This document shows, piece by piece, positions 57,401-63,562 of a DNA stretch of 64,000 bases. Each line of letters starts with the position of its first letter. The stretch's first letter is position 1. The translations under genes were made by a program, and so were the position numbers. The DNA is from Protula sp. h YS-2021 (lineage: Eukaryota; Annelida; Polychaeta; Sabellida; Serpulidae): positions 6,320,095 to 6,384,094 of the forward strand of contig OX457028.1 of NCBI GenBank assembly GCA_949752745.1. The letters are read 5' to 3'. Under the pieces are notes generated by a model. That model did not search any database and was not told where the DNA came from. It saw only the letters and a list, made by a program, of their open reading frames with translations.

Positions 57401-57459
57401 CGCGGGAGGAGCGCGATTTGGAGTACCAGCTGGAGAGGCAGCGCGCAGAGCTGGCTAAG
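26886..57459 (+). CDS. Coiled-coil protein gene, 13 exons, 3'-incomplete
   Basis: Coding exons: 26886-26935, 27492-27596, 30031-30099, 31854-32058, 33724-33817, 38434-38611, 39699-39807, 40336-40433, 41000-41074, 42983-43083, 55606-55733, 56152-56307, 57232-57459. All junction phases agree, giving 532 codons without a stop. All introns are GT-AG except intron 12, which starts GC. The protein begins MVITDVPFGRPNLIQD. It has an acidic patch near 37-43 (SEDEDEEF) and then, from about 130 on, is almost entirely charged Lys/Glu/Arg/Gln helix of coiled-coil type (for example KRKDQNVSLDQSFKDADRK, RDNAQKLKQEMIDMTREER). No signal peptide, membrane segment or catalytic motif is visible. I cannot name the family; a cytoskeletal or ciliary structural role is only a guess. 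Exons are GC-richer than the introns. The gene is likely functional despite an intron load that includes two nested transposons. Confidence 0.85.
26936..27491 (+). other. Intron 1 of the coiled-coil gene
   Basis: Donor GTAATA, acceptor TTGGCAG. It contains a G-rich tract near 26990-27020 and no other structured feature. Confidence 0.7.
27748..27806 (+). repeat. CA microsatellite
   Basis: An imperfect CA dinucleotide run in intron 2. Confidence 0.85.
28215..29735. repeat. 36-bp minisatellite in intron 2, about 42 copies
   Basis: The unit includes CAGTGAACCGTGGTG followed by TCCCGTGCTTAAAATACAG. The main variants read GGTGTCCCG or GGTGACCCG, and a 37-bp form has CCCGTGG. Open frames on both strands (up to about 100 codons) are artefacts of a period divisible by three. 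Confidence 0.9.
30083..30555 (+). repeat. About 75-bp tandem repeat carrying the exon 3 donor
   Basis: The end of exon 3 (CGTCGTGGCTCAG) and its donor start the first unit. Five further copies begin near 30184, 30255, 30328, 30403 and 30480 with a TTCGTGGCTCAG-like block, then GGTAT or GTACAG, a TCCCCGGGGGCCGTCTCG block and an AAATATAAAAGTCAAA block. Four of the five extra copies keep a GT at the donor position. Confidence 0.85.
32066..32300 (+). repeat. TTTC-rich simple repeat
   Basis: A 235-bp pyrimidine tract starts right after the exon 4 donor. The long open frames over it are low-complexity artefacts. Confidence 0.85.
32715..32780 (+). repeat. A-rich tract
   Basis: Poly-A interrupted by single C residues. 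Confidence 0.8.
32868..33036 (+). repeat. Dispersed repeat, intron 4 copy
   Basis: About 90% identical by eye to 36541-36722, both including GAACAAACACAGATCGGTAT and GTGGGGAAT. The sequence just upstream (TTGTTAACACGATAGCTTA) may belong to the same element. Confidence 0.75.
33175..33723 (+). repeat. 32-bp minisatellite running into the exon 5 acceptor
   Basis: About 17 copies of a unit containing GTTAGGATCACATGTGG followed by TTTTGTGTGTTGG. The last copy (GGATCACATGTGGCAG) forms the acceptor of exon 5. Confidence 0.85.
33822..34070 (+). repeat. G-rich purine tract
   Basis: Degenerate GTGTGAGGGGAGGGAGGGA repeats right after the exon 5 donor. Strong strand asymmetry gives potential for G-quadruplex or triplex structure. 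Confidence 0.75.
34072..36324 (+). other. Intron 5, left part
   Basis: No exon was recognised. It holds several C or G homopolymer tracts (about 34605-34624, 35110-35116, 35160-35170, 36041-36052) and a GATCGAGATCGAGATCGAG micro-repeat at 34434. Confidence 0.45.
36325..36404 (+). repeat. TTA trinucleotide microsatellite
   Basis: About 26 perfect repeats. Confidence 0.9.
36541..36722 (+). repeat. Dispersed repeat, intron 5 copy
   Basis: Second copy of the element at 32868-33036, same orientation, with an expanded G run near 36670. Confidence 0.75.
37180..37804 (+). CDS. Possible alternative first exon of the coiled-coil gene
   Basis: A GC-rich open frame inside intron 5 reads without a stop from the ATG at 37180 to a GTAGGT donor at 37805, about 208 codons (a second ATG lies at 37189). 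Composition is coding-like and unlike the repeats: for example FDPTGYSAVRNDLKYERTL and SEASRTPVIRVRIKV, rich in Ser, Arg and Thr. The donor leaves phase 1, exactly what exon 6 needs, so splicing to 38434 would give an in-frame isoform with its own N-terminus. No domain is recognised. The alternative is an unrelated nested gene or chance. There is no transcript evidence. Confidence 0.4.
37550..37573. promoter_or_regulatory. 24-bp palindrome with two CRE-type sites
   Basis: Two TGACGTCA octamers flank TTCGCGAA, making a perfect 24-bp palindrome. TGACGTCA is the consensus for CREB/ATF bZIP factors. Another TGACGTCA lies near 37326. Regulatory use is inference. Confidence 0.4.
38140..38433 (+). 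repeat. Tandem copies of the exon 6 acceptor and exon start
   Basis: Two decayed copies precede the real exon 6: 38173-38220 and 38321-38376. Each has its own acceptor (GTAGTATTTCAG; TGTGTGTTTGCAG) and a block like CGATCACGCGGAAGCGCCTG. Upstream of each is a TAGTTATCGAGTA motif, also seen before the true exon. Both copies contain an in-frame TAG, so inclusion would truncate the protein. Confidence 0.85.
38845..39690. repeat. 63-bp higher-order minisatellite in intron 6
   Basis: Built of 24-bp units (GACACCATGTCCTCGCAGGC plus four) and 15-bp units, arranged mostly as 24+24+15. Open frames near 300 codons on both strands follow from the period and are not in the frame of exon 7, which begins at 39699. 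Confidence 0.9.
40041..40126 (+). repeat. A-rich tract
   Basis: AAAC/AAAAC simple repeat in intron 7. Confidence 0.8.
40407..40605 (+). repeat. Three copies of the exon 8 end and donor
   Basis: CCGTGTGCAACGCGTCCAGC starts at 40407 (exonic), 40477 and 40553. Each copy includes the last 27 nt of exon 8 and a donor (GTGAGT, GTAAGT, GTGAGT), then CTATACTACTG. The second copy has the stronger consensus donor, GTAAGT. Confidence 0.85.
41630..42955. repeat. 33-bp minisatellite in intron 9, about 40 copies
   Basis: The unit contains CCCCTTAGACAGAGGAAAGT followed by ACTAACTAAAGTG. The period is divisible by three and few units contain stops, so frames of 479 codons (minus) and 191 and 226 codons (plus) arise with an 11-residue repeat. 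No sign that they are genes. Confidence 0.92.
43046..43170 (+). repeat. Tandem copies of the exon 10 end and donor
   Basis: CACGTGCTCATCTG occurs at 43051 (exonic), 43106 and 43159. The first extra copy retains the full exon tail and a GTGAGT donor. The second is cut after CATCTG, where it runs directly into the 45-bp minisatellite. Confidence 0.85.
43168..43339 (+). repeat. 45-bp minisatellite, left remnant
   Basis: About four diverged units containing GTGACAGAGAGCCGGGCTTG, the same unit as at 54683-55605. The array is split by the hAT/DIRS insertion. Confidence 0.85.
43722..45090 (-). pseudogene. hAT transposase, catalytic and dimerisation regions (broken)
   Basis: A 5' exon edge near 45090 (ITSDAGTS after an acceptor) leads, via a frame break near 45050, to WEMKNYVIQTRLLPERHTGE, FVSDNASNMTCAA and IGCFAHTNNLAAQ. 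These are the RNase H-like core landmarks of ZBED-type hAT proteins. Further pieces follow in other frames (QTRWNNTHDMIERFLE near 44660; FQILSMMALNED near 44420). The C-terminal hATC dimerisation block is at about 43730-43880 (CVQSERVFPTAGDIITKERY, NMLIFLKK). Several frame breaks make it non-functional. Confidence 0.85.
45528..45708 (-). repeat. DIRS inverted terminal repeat, left
   Basis: 181 bp from TCTCCACTTTAGATGGG to CCCTTCAAGC, the reverse complement of 53284-53464. The outer 58 bp (45470-45527) differ between the two ends, as in DIRS elements. Confidence 0.93.
45769..45882 (-). repeat. DIRS internal complementary region
   Basis: The left half (to about 45838) is the reverse complement of the element's left extremity (45470-45540). 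The right half (from about 45835) is the reverse complement of its right extremity (53450-53495). The halves meet at GTTTTAC-type sequence equal to the two ends joined. It templates completion of the circular DNA intermediate in current DIRS models. Confidence 0.9.
45883..47027 (-). other. DIRS 3' region
   Basis: Non-coding stretch between the recombinase stop and the internal complementary region. A C10 tract lies near 46700. No domain is seen. Confidence 0.5.
47028..49994 (-). CDS. DIRS RT/RNase H plus tyrosine recombinase
   Basis: 988 residues. RT: SGGWRLVIDL (111-120), Asp 154 in IDLSDAY, LPFGLSTAP and catalytic YLDD (218-221). RNase H follows (QTDSSQKGWG, FLLDNSTAVAYLN, HLAGKLNVLAD), then SIDLFANFMTTQLPRF. 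The C-terminal tyrosine recombinase has Arg about 791 (SGKRRSE), HxxR as HQVR 925-928 and Tyr about 960 (SFIKYY). Between about 560 and 650 the frame reads low-complexity Pro/Ser/Thr, while a family-like sequence (AFPP..., LLLVAPWMPEAPW) is found in another frame. The conserved RT-ORF tail and the start of the recombinase ORF therefore overlap here, and a small deletion may have joined them. Start codon uncertain. Confidence 0.93.
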   Translation of the reverse strand: MHSCISYWPVGGRLGKFWKAWAEMGAPRRVVRWLKNGYSLPFKRDQRGHKVPIPLTARAPENLVTSYPKGSDKDVALQEMLISLKEKEAMEEMPETQEAFFSRVFLVPKKSGGWRLVIDLSSLNEFLMTTTFQMDTAQVIKESLQAGMWGTSIDLSDAYLHIPLHHSTKKFVSFQIGLQRFWFRALPFGLSTAPYVFSKVMKVLKSWARLEGMLVFQYLDDWLLAHQDKQTARLQTITLVRKAIQVGLVVNIPKSELSPKQDIIFLGERWDLKNARAFPTEERRQRVCQAIKAIPADKNVNLQAMEYLLGLLVATEKTVPLGRLHYRPFQRQVRFALRKGRFPRAKTKISGKTLIPLQWWCDPIVMTEGVPFHPPPPEIELQTDSSQKGWGIHCQGQVWKGLWAPPLNSYHINWLELRVVWIALNRLNHILRGKSVRFLLDNSTAVAYLNRQGGTRSLHLSKLACRILCFARQCHITLTAHHLAGKLNVLADLASREGQVIHTEWCLAHTSFRWVAGQSPWGPPSIDLFANFMTTQLPRFISPCPDPAASTVRLPPTGNTPSGSPKGNQTETTIPPVSGPMDAGSSMVCPITTMQGGQISPDPMPQRTIIPTTLASLPPGSSSAEPTPLVSDQSFLKKKGFSNKVVDKMVSSHKQSTTKVYRAQWNKFASWCTKSKIDPFQASPPVVADFLDYLFTDEHLKVGSIEGYRAAIGSKLKASTGYDPGEDSALSQLIRHFKVNSPPSTPTVAKWDLSLVFRFLQRPDIFDESVISAKNATLRFTFLLALASGKRRSEIHALDRTVSKENGTWDKVFLVPRAGFMGKTHIKTHGMGTFDHIALPSLPEEHSPGDRVSLCPVQALRQYLVISETYRSSGQKALIISHMPNFNKDISKQTISRYIKEVIITAYERSQSDTKLLSELNVKAHQVRQVANSLRALRNVSFSEILKTGCWVSPNSFIKYYLKDFSQDEISGIYSVAPFIAAESTFKA
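48292..50040 (-). other. Long ORF overlapping the DIRS RT, same strand, +1 frame
   Basis: 582 codons without a stop, entirely overlapping the RT/RNase H region and starting 46 nt upstream of it. It has no recognised domain and is rich in Ser, Arg and Pro. It may be a by-product of RT codon use or a genuine overlapping gene. Confidence 0.4.
50071..52293 (-). CDS. DIRS gag-like ORF
   Basis: 740 residues starting MTEASLRSQPILLQC. The N-terminal cysteine cluster (CDRC, then CDEW, then CSECHHLSPKQW, about 28-57) looks like a metal-binding knuckle and is followed by a very basic segment (RNDRRRYRRKAL). A long Ser/Pro/Glu-rich middle has RSPRSGQKLW. The tail is basic and Gln-rich (KRKRVQRPNSEQAKPISQ). 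Position and layout fit the first ORF of DIRS elements; a nucleic-acid-packaging role is inferred. It ends 76 nt before the RT ORF start. Confidence 0.85.
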   Translation of the reverse strand: MTEASLRSQPILLQCTHPPSAFNPHSICDRCKRKNSVPLCDEWNTCSECHHLSPKQWKRILKNRIRNDRRRYRRKALSLSPCASSDFGQVTMRKASSVILEQVSSPVKMDTGSESDAFAVDKKNKKARKRKAYTETVADLDIPEGKELETLRKAWAITPSDTDKTETTPKTDIAVEPVTVTHTASGSSFSALAGQLGIPAQSELSSPPSVPRLPGEFSAFLSMQAQLQKQLLDLQQQVERQGKESRRKHKPSATVSRPPPDLQPLTTPSPSRVDPSTQLPSVEVISDAESSGLPPSGRGSGFLGEEEEEELVQSVASHLSSIPLNREREIYTPSGDVPSQSAGTSHEREPEQESEDQESVGGESSEEATDTPPSSQFRLPLREMDYIRSPRSGQKLWKDPAAAGRRPIRTPSPPDFTPRSENATPSITASTIAPEDVPFRDAIQEIARLARVTASSPTADKEDPPIRMTSQTAPLHQDPFIALPTSEGIANAVTVRTREFKKMDNAEGRTLSRFHASRHCAVRPGPYRPSDDLLSSEPLEQPSKRTVWMPSVRNDSDIPLVEKDAKIIEASSRHILNVMSFQDHTLKALKTRWEDLRLNDPVTSKLLECLALATRDVVKLSTYLMTSMVFLRRDAFLQHCWSSVKGLRDLRHAPILGEKELFPPAEIERVNQESRSLSQDFALMSRMSRASFRRPLKRKRVQRPNSEQAKPISQSQPPPAKKPKSGHSNRQEGPSPQQSR
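52294..53283 (-). promoter_or_regulatory. DIRS leader with hairpin motifs
   Basis: A non-coding leader of about 1 kb. CCCATAAATGGG occurs at 52640 and 52747, and related half-sites CCCATAAACGGG, CATGGGCCC and CACAAATGGGCC lie between 52510 and 52760. A perfect 7-bp stem with a six-A loop (GGTGCCG..CGGCACC) is at 52700-52719. Confidence 0.5.
53284..53464 (-). repeat. DIRS inverted terminal repeat, right
   Basis: 181 bp, the reverse complement of 45528-45708. Outside it lie 31 bp of unique terminal sequence up to 53495. Confidence 0.93.
53930..54403 (-). pseudogene. hAT transposase N-terminal exon with BED finger
   Basis: Starts MTGNALPKMDTAYVENKRAK. A BED-type zinc finger follows (KAPVWQHFGL, KMEVKYSGNTTNLQHH), with the Cys pair degenerate: only one Cys is clear. 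After a frame break near 54000 comes DLRPFRTVKTTQFREMIG then ALDPR, ending at a GTAAGT donor near 53930, all typical of ZBED-like hAT proteins. The next exons lie beyond the DIRS insertion at 45.1 kb and below. Confidence 0.8.
54683..55605 (+). repeat. 45-bp minisatellite carrying the exon 11 acceptor, about 20 copies
   Basis: Each unit holds TTTTTCTTTGTGTTGTGTGA then CAG and AGAGCCGGGCTTGAGG. That is a pyrimidine tract, an AG and the first 11 nt of exon 11. The real exon 11 begins at the last unit (55606). Units read in the exon 11 frame hit TGA within five codons. The period of 45 creates open frames of 289-356 codons on both strands, which are artefacts. Confidence 0.9.
55759..55950 (+). 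repeat. Dispersed repeat, copy 1
   Basis: Starts GGCGGATGCAGGTTTTGGTC and ends with TAATCCGCCAC after G and C runs. It is similar to 63313-63562. Confidence 0.65.
56308..56980 (+). repeat. About 137-bp tandem repeat carrying the exon 12 end
   Basis: Five copies of a CATGACCACCTCAAGCACTT-type block (near 56385, 56522, 56660, 56798 and 56932) echo the last 22 nt of exon 12. Each is preceded by a possible acceptor (CCGCCCCAG) and followed by GCAGG or GCAAG. The rest of the unit is CCCCTCCC-rich. The host intron 12 itself begins with GC (CTTCCAG then GCAAGC). Confidence 0.85.
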
Positions 57460-57479
57460 GTAGTGTGGGCCTTGGGTGT

Positions 57480-57740
57480 GTGTGTGTGTGTGAGGTAGCG
57501 TGGCCTTGTGGGCCTCGTGTGTGTGTGTACGTGTGTGTGCGCGGTCGTGTGTGTGTGTGGGGGGGGGGGCGTGGCCTTATGGGCGTTATATGTATGTGGA
57601 GGTGACCTCCATTCTGGTGGAAGTGATTGTAAGCGAAAACGTGAACAGTTAAAACGTGAGCCCAATCCTAGTCACGTGGGGAAGTACGATTTGCAGCGCG
57701 CAGAACTGGCTGAGCTAGTGTGGGCCTTATGTGTGTGTGT
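57480..57740 (+). repeat. GT microsatellites and decayed copy of the exon 13 end
   Basis: GT runs at about 57477-57493 and 57520-57560. At 57694-57726 lies a degenerate copy of the exon 13 end (GCGCGCAGAACTGGCTGAG, then CTAGTGTGGGCC). The donor position in the copy has lost its consensus. Confidence 0.65.
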
Positions 57741-59879
57741 GTGGAAGTGACCTCCATTAAGGTGGCAGTGAGTGTAAGCGAAACCGTAAACAGAAAATGA
57801 AATTGATTACAGTACCGTGCTTCTTGATAATGCCGTCGGTGTCAACCAATCAAAACACGAATTAAAGTAGGTCAGGTCATGAACTCTCAAGTCAACTAGG
57901 TCAGCGTGGTAATGTGATGCTTTACACAGGAAAACATACCAACATCCAGTTTTTTTGCTAGCACTGGCTAAACCATGAAATACACGAAACTTATTCTGTA
58001 GCAACTTTAGACTAATCGCTCAGCCATCTTTGCTGAATCTTGACTAACCATATCATGCACTGTTACTCTTGAGTAAGGGAAAATAGTGGGTGCTCGGTGG
58101 CCGAGTACTGGTGTATTAACTGGGGATTTTGTGTGGTAGGGGCCTTCACAAAGCGTACCTAAGCTGTGCATCAACGCGCTTTATTGAAAGCACTTATACG
58201 GGTGCTTTATGTGCCCACCCCGTGTGACATACTGAAAGCACATGCATGAGTACATTATGTATCTATCGTGTTGTGCATTGACAACAGCTATACGGGCTCT
58301 TTATGTTCCACACTCGTGATAAACTGAAAGTACCAGCATGAGTACGTTATATACTGGTGTTGTGTCTTGAAAGCACCAATGCGCGGGGCTTCTTCATATG
58401 GCCACTCTTGTGAAATACTGAAACGCACCTTCATGAGTACGTTATAAGCACACCTTGTTGTGATGTACTCTTCACGAGCAAAAAAGATCCAAGACCTTCG
58501 CACTAAACAGTAACGAGTTTTGCGCAAGTGGTAACTGGAGGTTGCATGTACTTGGAGCGTGATGTAACGGGAGGTTGATGCGGGGCGGGAGTTGGGGGCG
58601 AGGGGGGTGGGGGAGGGGCGGGGGGTGTGGAGTAGTAATGAACTGGGTTTACGTGTATCTCATATCTTTCCCCGGAAGCTAGCGATTGGCGTTATCACTG
58701 CTGAGGGTCTCACTCATGTACACATACACTATAATACTATGACACACTTCACATTCATCCTGTTGGCTTGAAAACCACTGCCTTCCATAAAAATTACTTC
58801 ATATAATATATAATGCTTTTTTTTTTTTTTTTTTTGAATGACACTTAATTTTTTCCGACTGTTTTAAAAATGATGAGTAATGTGTTTGCCATTTTTATGG
58901 GATTCGGCTCCCAGTGTTGTACATCATTTCCTATTTGGCAATGTCATTTAAGGATGACCTCTATCTCAAGTGTTGTCATAAACCCGCAGTGTAAACATAC
59001 ACAAGGTGTCACATACACAAAAAAAAAGTATATGAAATCCATGGCGTGGAAGTAATCGCCCAGCGCAACGCCGTGTGCAGTGTGAACGTGGTGAAAAAAA
59101 GGGAAAAATAAACCTATTGTGCTGTGTTAACCCTTTTTGCGGGTGACACTAAAAATTCGTTATTTTTAGAATAATAAAGGGCATTCATGTGTTCCTTTTG
59201 CTTGTGTTGATCTAAAATAATTTTTTAAAAATAAATTGAAATGAACGCCAATTCAAAAAAAAATGATGGTTACGGTGGAAACGATATCGAAATAGCACAG
59301 CAGTATCGAAATAGAACACATCTAAACCTAAAGAACTTCGGCAAAACATAATATATTTCTTCATTAAAATATAATAACCGCCCATTAAATTGTATTACTA
59401 AAGTTTAGTCGTTTAAAAAAAAAACAAAAACAAAACAAAAAACAAAAAGGTTTTACGTGTAAAATGGACGCTTAAAAAGACATCATTTTCGTACAGCTGG
59501 TCACCATATATCTCTTTTCCCTCGTATCCGGGCAACAGTGCGTAAGGTGTTGGCTAAACCCATCGTACAAGTAACAATGCCACAATTATAAATATGAACT
59601 GGGGAATGAGGAAAAAGAGCGAGCAGTGGGGTTTTCGCAAAGGTGATAATTGAAGGTTAAATTGCACTAATTGGCGCCTAATTCGCTGTCTGGGCGGGGA
59701 GGTGCGAAAAAAAAAATTAGACGGAAAATTATGCTGCAGTGGAATCACAGAATAGGGAAGAACGAGTCGTAAAGGGGTTACTGGAGGCGCAGTGAGGCCA
59801 GTGACACACTGGCGAATAATGGAGAGAACTAGGTGAGAACGGTATGTGGTGCTTGATCACCGGCCGGAATGGAGAGCGC
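57741..59879. other. Gene-free stretch, probably intron 13
   Basis: No further exon of the coiled-coil gene was recognised. A TGGCCGAGTACTGG motif at 58097 resembles a tRNA A box, but no B box follows. Confidence 0.4.
58200..58465 (+). repeat. About 120-bp irregular tandem repeat
   Basis: Three diverged copies recognisable from ATACTGAAAGCAC followed by CATGAGTACNTTAT. Confidence 0.5.
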
Positions 59880-61012
59880 TCTGCCAGTGTATGCTTCATC
59901 GGAAGGCTTAACCAGTGTATGCCTCGTCCGAAGGGTTAACCAGTGTATGCCTCATCGGAAGACTTAACCAGTGTATGCCTCATCGGAAGGTTTAACCAGT
60001 GTATGCCTCATCGGAAGGCTTAACCAGTGTATGCCTCATCGGAAGGCTTAACCAGTGTATGCCCTGTCCGAAGGCTTAACCAGTGTATGCCTCATCGGAA
60101 GGCTTAACCACTGTATGCCTCATCGGAAGGCTTAACCAGTGTATACCTCGTCCGAAGGCTTAACCAGTGTATGCCTCATCCGAAGGCTTAACCAGTGTAT
60201 GCCTCATCGGAAGGCTTAACCATTGTATGCCTCATCGGAAGGCTTAACCAGTGTATGCCTCATCGGAAGGTTTAACCAGTGTATTCCTCATCGAAAGGCT
60301 TAACCAGTGTATGCCTCATCGGAAGGCTTAACCAGGGTATGCCTCGTCCGAAGGCTTAACCAGTGTATGCCTCATCGGAAGGCTTAACTAGTGTATGCCT
60401 CATCCGAAGGCTTAACCAGTGTCTGCCTGATCCGAAGGCTTAACCACTGTATGCTTCATCGGAAGGCTTAACCAGTGTATACCTCGTCCGAAGGCTTAAC
60501 CAGTGTATGCCTCATCCGAAGGCTTAACCAGTGTATGCCTCATCGGAAGGCTTAACCATTGTATGCCTCATCGGAAGGCTTAACCACTGTATGCCTCATC
60601 GGAAGGCTTAACCAGTGTATGCCTCGTCCGAAGACTTAACCAGTGTATGCCTCATCGGAAGGCTTAACCAGTGTATGCCTCGTCCGAAGGCTTAACCAGT
60701 GTATGCCTCATCCGAAGGCTTAACCAGTGTCTGCTTCATCCGAAGGCTTAACCAGTGTATGCCTCATCGGAAGGTTTAACCAGTGTATGCCTCGTCCGAA
60801 GGCTTAACCAGTGTATGCCTCATCCGAAGGCTTAACCAGTGTATGCCTCATCGGAAGGCTTAACCAGTGTGTGCCTCGTCCGAAGGTTTAACCAGTGTAT
60901 GCCTCGTCCGAAGGCTTAACCAGTGTATGCCTCGTCCGAAGGCTTAACCAGTGTATGCCTCATCCGAAGGCTTAACCAGTGTATGCCTTATCGGAAGGCT
61001 TAACCAGTGTAC
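59880..61012 (+). repeat. 28-bp minisatellite, about 40 copies
   Basis: The unit contains GGCTTAACCAGTGTATGCCT followed by CATCGGAA, CATCCGAA or CGTCCGAA. The three variants are interspersed, and a block including a GTATACCTCGTCC unit recurs (about 60120 and 60470), so part of the array was itself duplicated. Confidence 0.92.
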
Positions 61013-61014
61013 TT

Positions 61015-61440
61015 TGGGGGGGGGGGGGACGGAAAAGACTAGTGTCAATGATTAGTGGCCAACGCGCTCTATATGTTACAGGCAGGGTCGGAATAGTGTT
61101 CTAGAGAGGGAGAGGGGCCGGAATAGTGTTCTGGGGGTGTCGGATTAGTGTTCTAGGGAGGGTGATCGGAATAGTGCCCTAGGAAGGGGAGATCGGAATG
61201 GTGTTCTAGGAAGGGGGAGGGGGAGTCGGAATAGTGTTTTAGGGAGGGGGGGTCGGAATAGTGTTCTAGGGAGGGGGGGTCGGAATAGTGTTTTAGGGAG
61301 GGGGGGGGGGGGTCGGAATAGTGTTCTAGGGAGAGGGGGGTCGGAATAGTGTTTTAGGGATGGGGGTCGGAATAGTGTTAATTCGTGTATTGCCCGAAAC
61401 TACACTGTTCATGTGTGTGTGTGTGTGTTCTAGGGAGGGG
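61015..61440 (+). repeat. G-rich 26-40 bp minisatellite
   Basis: About ten degenerate copies of GTCGGAATAGTGTTCTAGGG plus variable G runs. Confidence 0.85.
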
Positions 61441-62587
61441 GATGCGGTGGCAAACGCAGAAATTATGGCACCATTCTGAGGGGAGGAGGTGGGGATGAGG
61501 GAGTGGGTGATAGAGGGGGTGTCAGTTTCCCATTGCTGATGTTACAAGGACGTGGTTTTGCGACACTCTTCGTGTATATTTTTGGCGGGTAGCAAACGCA
61601 GAAATTATGGCACCATTTTGGAGTTGCATAATATTGACTCGTACTTTTTCTGGTATTTTTTTTCACACGGCTGTCCCGCGCTGTTTATTCTTCACTCCTC
61701 CTGCGTGCCGTTTTCTACTGTATAAATGTTATAATTATTACACTTGAGAAAAGACCATCTATTGCACGAGTAGACTGTGTTTGGAGACAGAGCTGGGGAT
61801 TTGTGGTTACTCGTGTATTCACAGCGAAAACTTCACAAACAATTATGACAGCCAAACATAAACATTGCACAATAGTTATTGCCCCCTGTCGTATTATTTT
61901 ACTTTGAAGACATGCAAAAAGTGTAAAATATGTCGATTGCTCTCAGCTTTTCTTAACAATTTGCACCTTTATTGTGTGTGTGTGTGTTTGAGAGAGAAAA
62001 AAAGTCTGTTTCAAATTTAAAAATCAAGAATCTTGGGAGTCGGTAAATGTCTAATCCAACAGAAATTTGCAGCTTTTTTTTTTTTTTTTTGGGGGGGGGG
62101 GGGGGGGGGCTCTCTCTATGCCTTTGTTGTGTGCCGTTCATGCGCTGACTGCTGTTAGGAGTTGATGATAAACACTTTGCCAACCCCTTATGACGCGACT
62201 GCGAGTGGGGGGAGGTGGGGGGGGTTTTAATCTAACGTTGTTTATTTCTAAAGTGTCTTTTTTTTCCTGATATTCTAAATTGTCATGCGGGGTAAAAGTG
62301 ATAAAAAAATACAATGATAATAATGAATCATCCTTTGCCGGTTTATTTATTTATTGTTATTGTTATTATTATTTTTAATATTTTTTTTTGAAGATTTTAT
62401 TCAAAACAGTAAGGTCGCCCCTTGGATGCTGCCTTACAGAGGTTGACTGTCACGCCACAGGCAGGCCCAGACGATCTAAACGCACTTCAAACCTTTGAAA
62501 ATAAAGACGGTGAAACTGTTGTAGAGAAGGGAAAAAAAACTTGGGCATCATACTGTTAATTGAGACTAAAGGTTGAGAGAGAGACCT
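61441..62587. other. Gene-free stretch
   Basis: A roughly 30-bp block (GCAAACGCAGAAATTATGGC) occurs twice (61451, 61593). A T17 then G19 tract lies near 62074-62109. Nothing coding was recognised. Confidence 0.4.
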
Positions 62588-62961
62588 GCCCCGGTATTCA
62601 CAAAAGTTAACTGTGCAGTTAACTGTACTCCTAGCCCCGGTAATCACAAAAGTTAACTGTACTCCTATCCCCGGTATTCACAAAAGTTAAAGGAAATGCA
62701 GCTGATTTACGTCAATTACGCAAGAGTTTTTGCAAGAATACCGGGGGTTTCCGTAAAAAAGCCCAGGGCTTCTATTGGGAAACAGTTTCCTAATAAGAGC
62801 CCCGGGGCTTTTATATGGGGGGAGCTTCTTTTCGGAAACTCCCGGTATCTTTCAGCATAAAAAGTAAAAATTTTTAATCAGCTTTCAAAAGTTCTGCTTG
62901 CTACAGGAGTAGTTAAAGTAATTAGTTAATTGCACAGTTAACTTTCGTGAGTACGGCCCCT
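62588..62961. mobile_element. MITE-like element
   Basis: The left end CCCCGGTATTCACAAAAGTT, then AACTGTGCAGTTAACT, is an imperfect inverted copy of the right end (GTTAATTGCACAGTTAACTT, then TCGTGAGTACGGCCCC). Part of the left end is tandemly repeated (62590, 62634, 62670). Confidence 0.6.
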
Positions 62962-63044
62962 GTTTGTTAATTCTTGCTCTCCAAAATCATACGATTTACT
63001 ACAGACTGATCTATTCAACAATACATTCCACAATCCATGGCCTA

Positions 63045-63215
63045 ACAGAGCCTGATGGCTGGCACTACTTGTTGAACGCGCAGGGACACACGCGCTCACC
63101 GTGTGCTTCGGCTGCCTTCACACATTCTTTAATAAGAAGCCTGATGGCTGCACTACTTTTGAGCGCGCAGGGACACACGCGCTCACTGGGTGCTTCGGCT
63201 CTCTTCACACATTCA
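63045..63215 (+). repeat. About 88-bp tandem duplication
   Basis: Two copies starting GCCTGATGGCTG and containing GCGCAGGGACACACGCGCTC. Confidence 0.75.
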
Positions 63216-63312
63216 TTAACATGTGATGGCTAATCCCTTTATCGCTCACATCGAGATTTTTTTTTCATCTTTGCTGTCACTTCTCATACCCGTCATTAAT
63301 CACCACGAACAT

Positions 63313-63562
63313 TAGCGGATGCAGGTTCTGGTCAGGGGGTGGGTGAGGGGGGAGGTGGGGGAGGGGAGAGGAGAGGGGTGTTGTGGGGATATGGGGGAGG
63401 GCGGTCAACTTTAGAACGTCACATGAAGTTGTGAGTTTTTACCAGTCAAACTTTTTTTTTGGTGAAAATGCAGATTTTTGTGTATTTGGGGGAGGGGGTG
63501 GAACCATTGAACCCCTCTCCCTCCCCCCCCCCCCCCCCCCCACTAGATTAGCCACTACACCT
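63313..63562 (+). repeat. Dispersed repeat, copy 2
   Basis: Second copy of the 55759-55950 repeat (GCGGATGCAGGTTCTGGTC, then TTGAACCCC and poly-C, then TTAGCCACT). Confidence 0.6.

Noticed and set aside
57460..57497. Read-through stop after exon 13 as the gene's end
   Set aside because: The AAG/GTAGTG junction looks like a donor and the extra residues come from a GT microsatellite, so termination here is unlikely.
58090..58120. tRNA A-box-like motif suggesting a SINE
   Set aside because: No B box and no tail were found.
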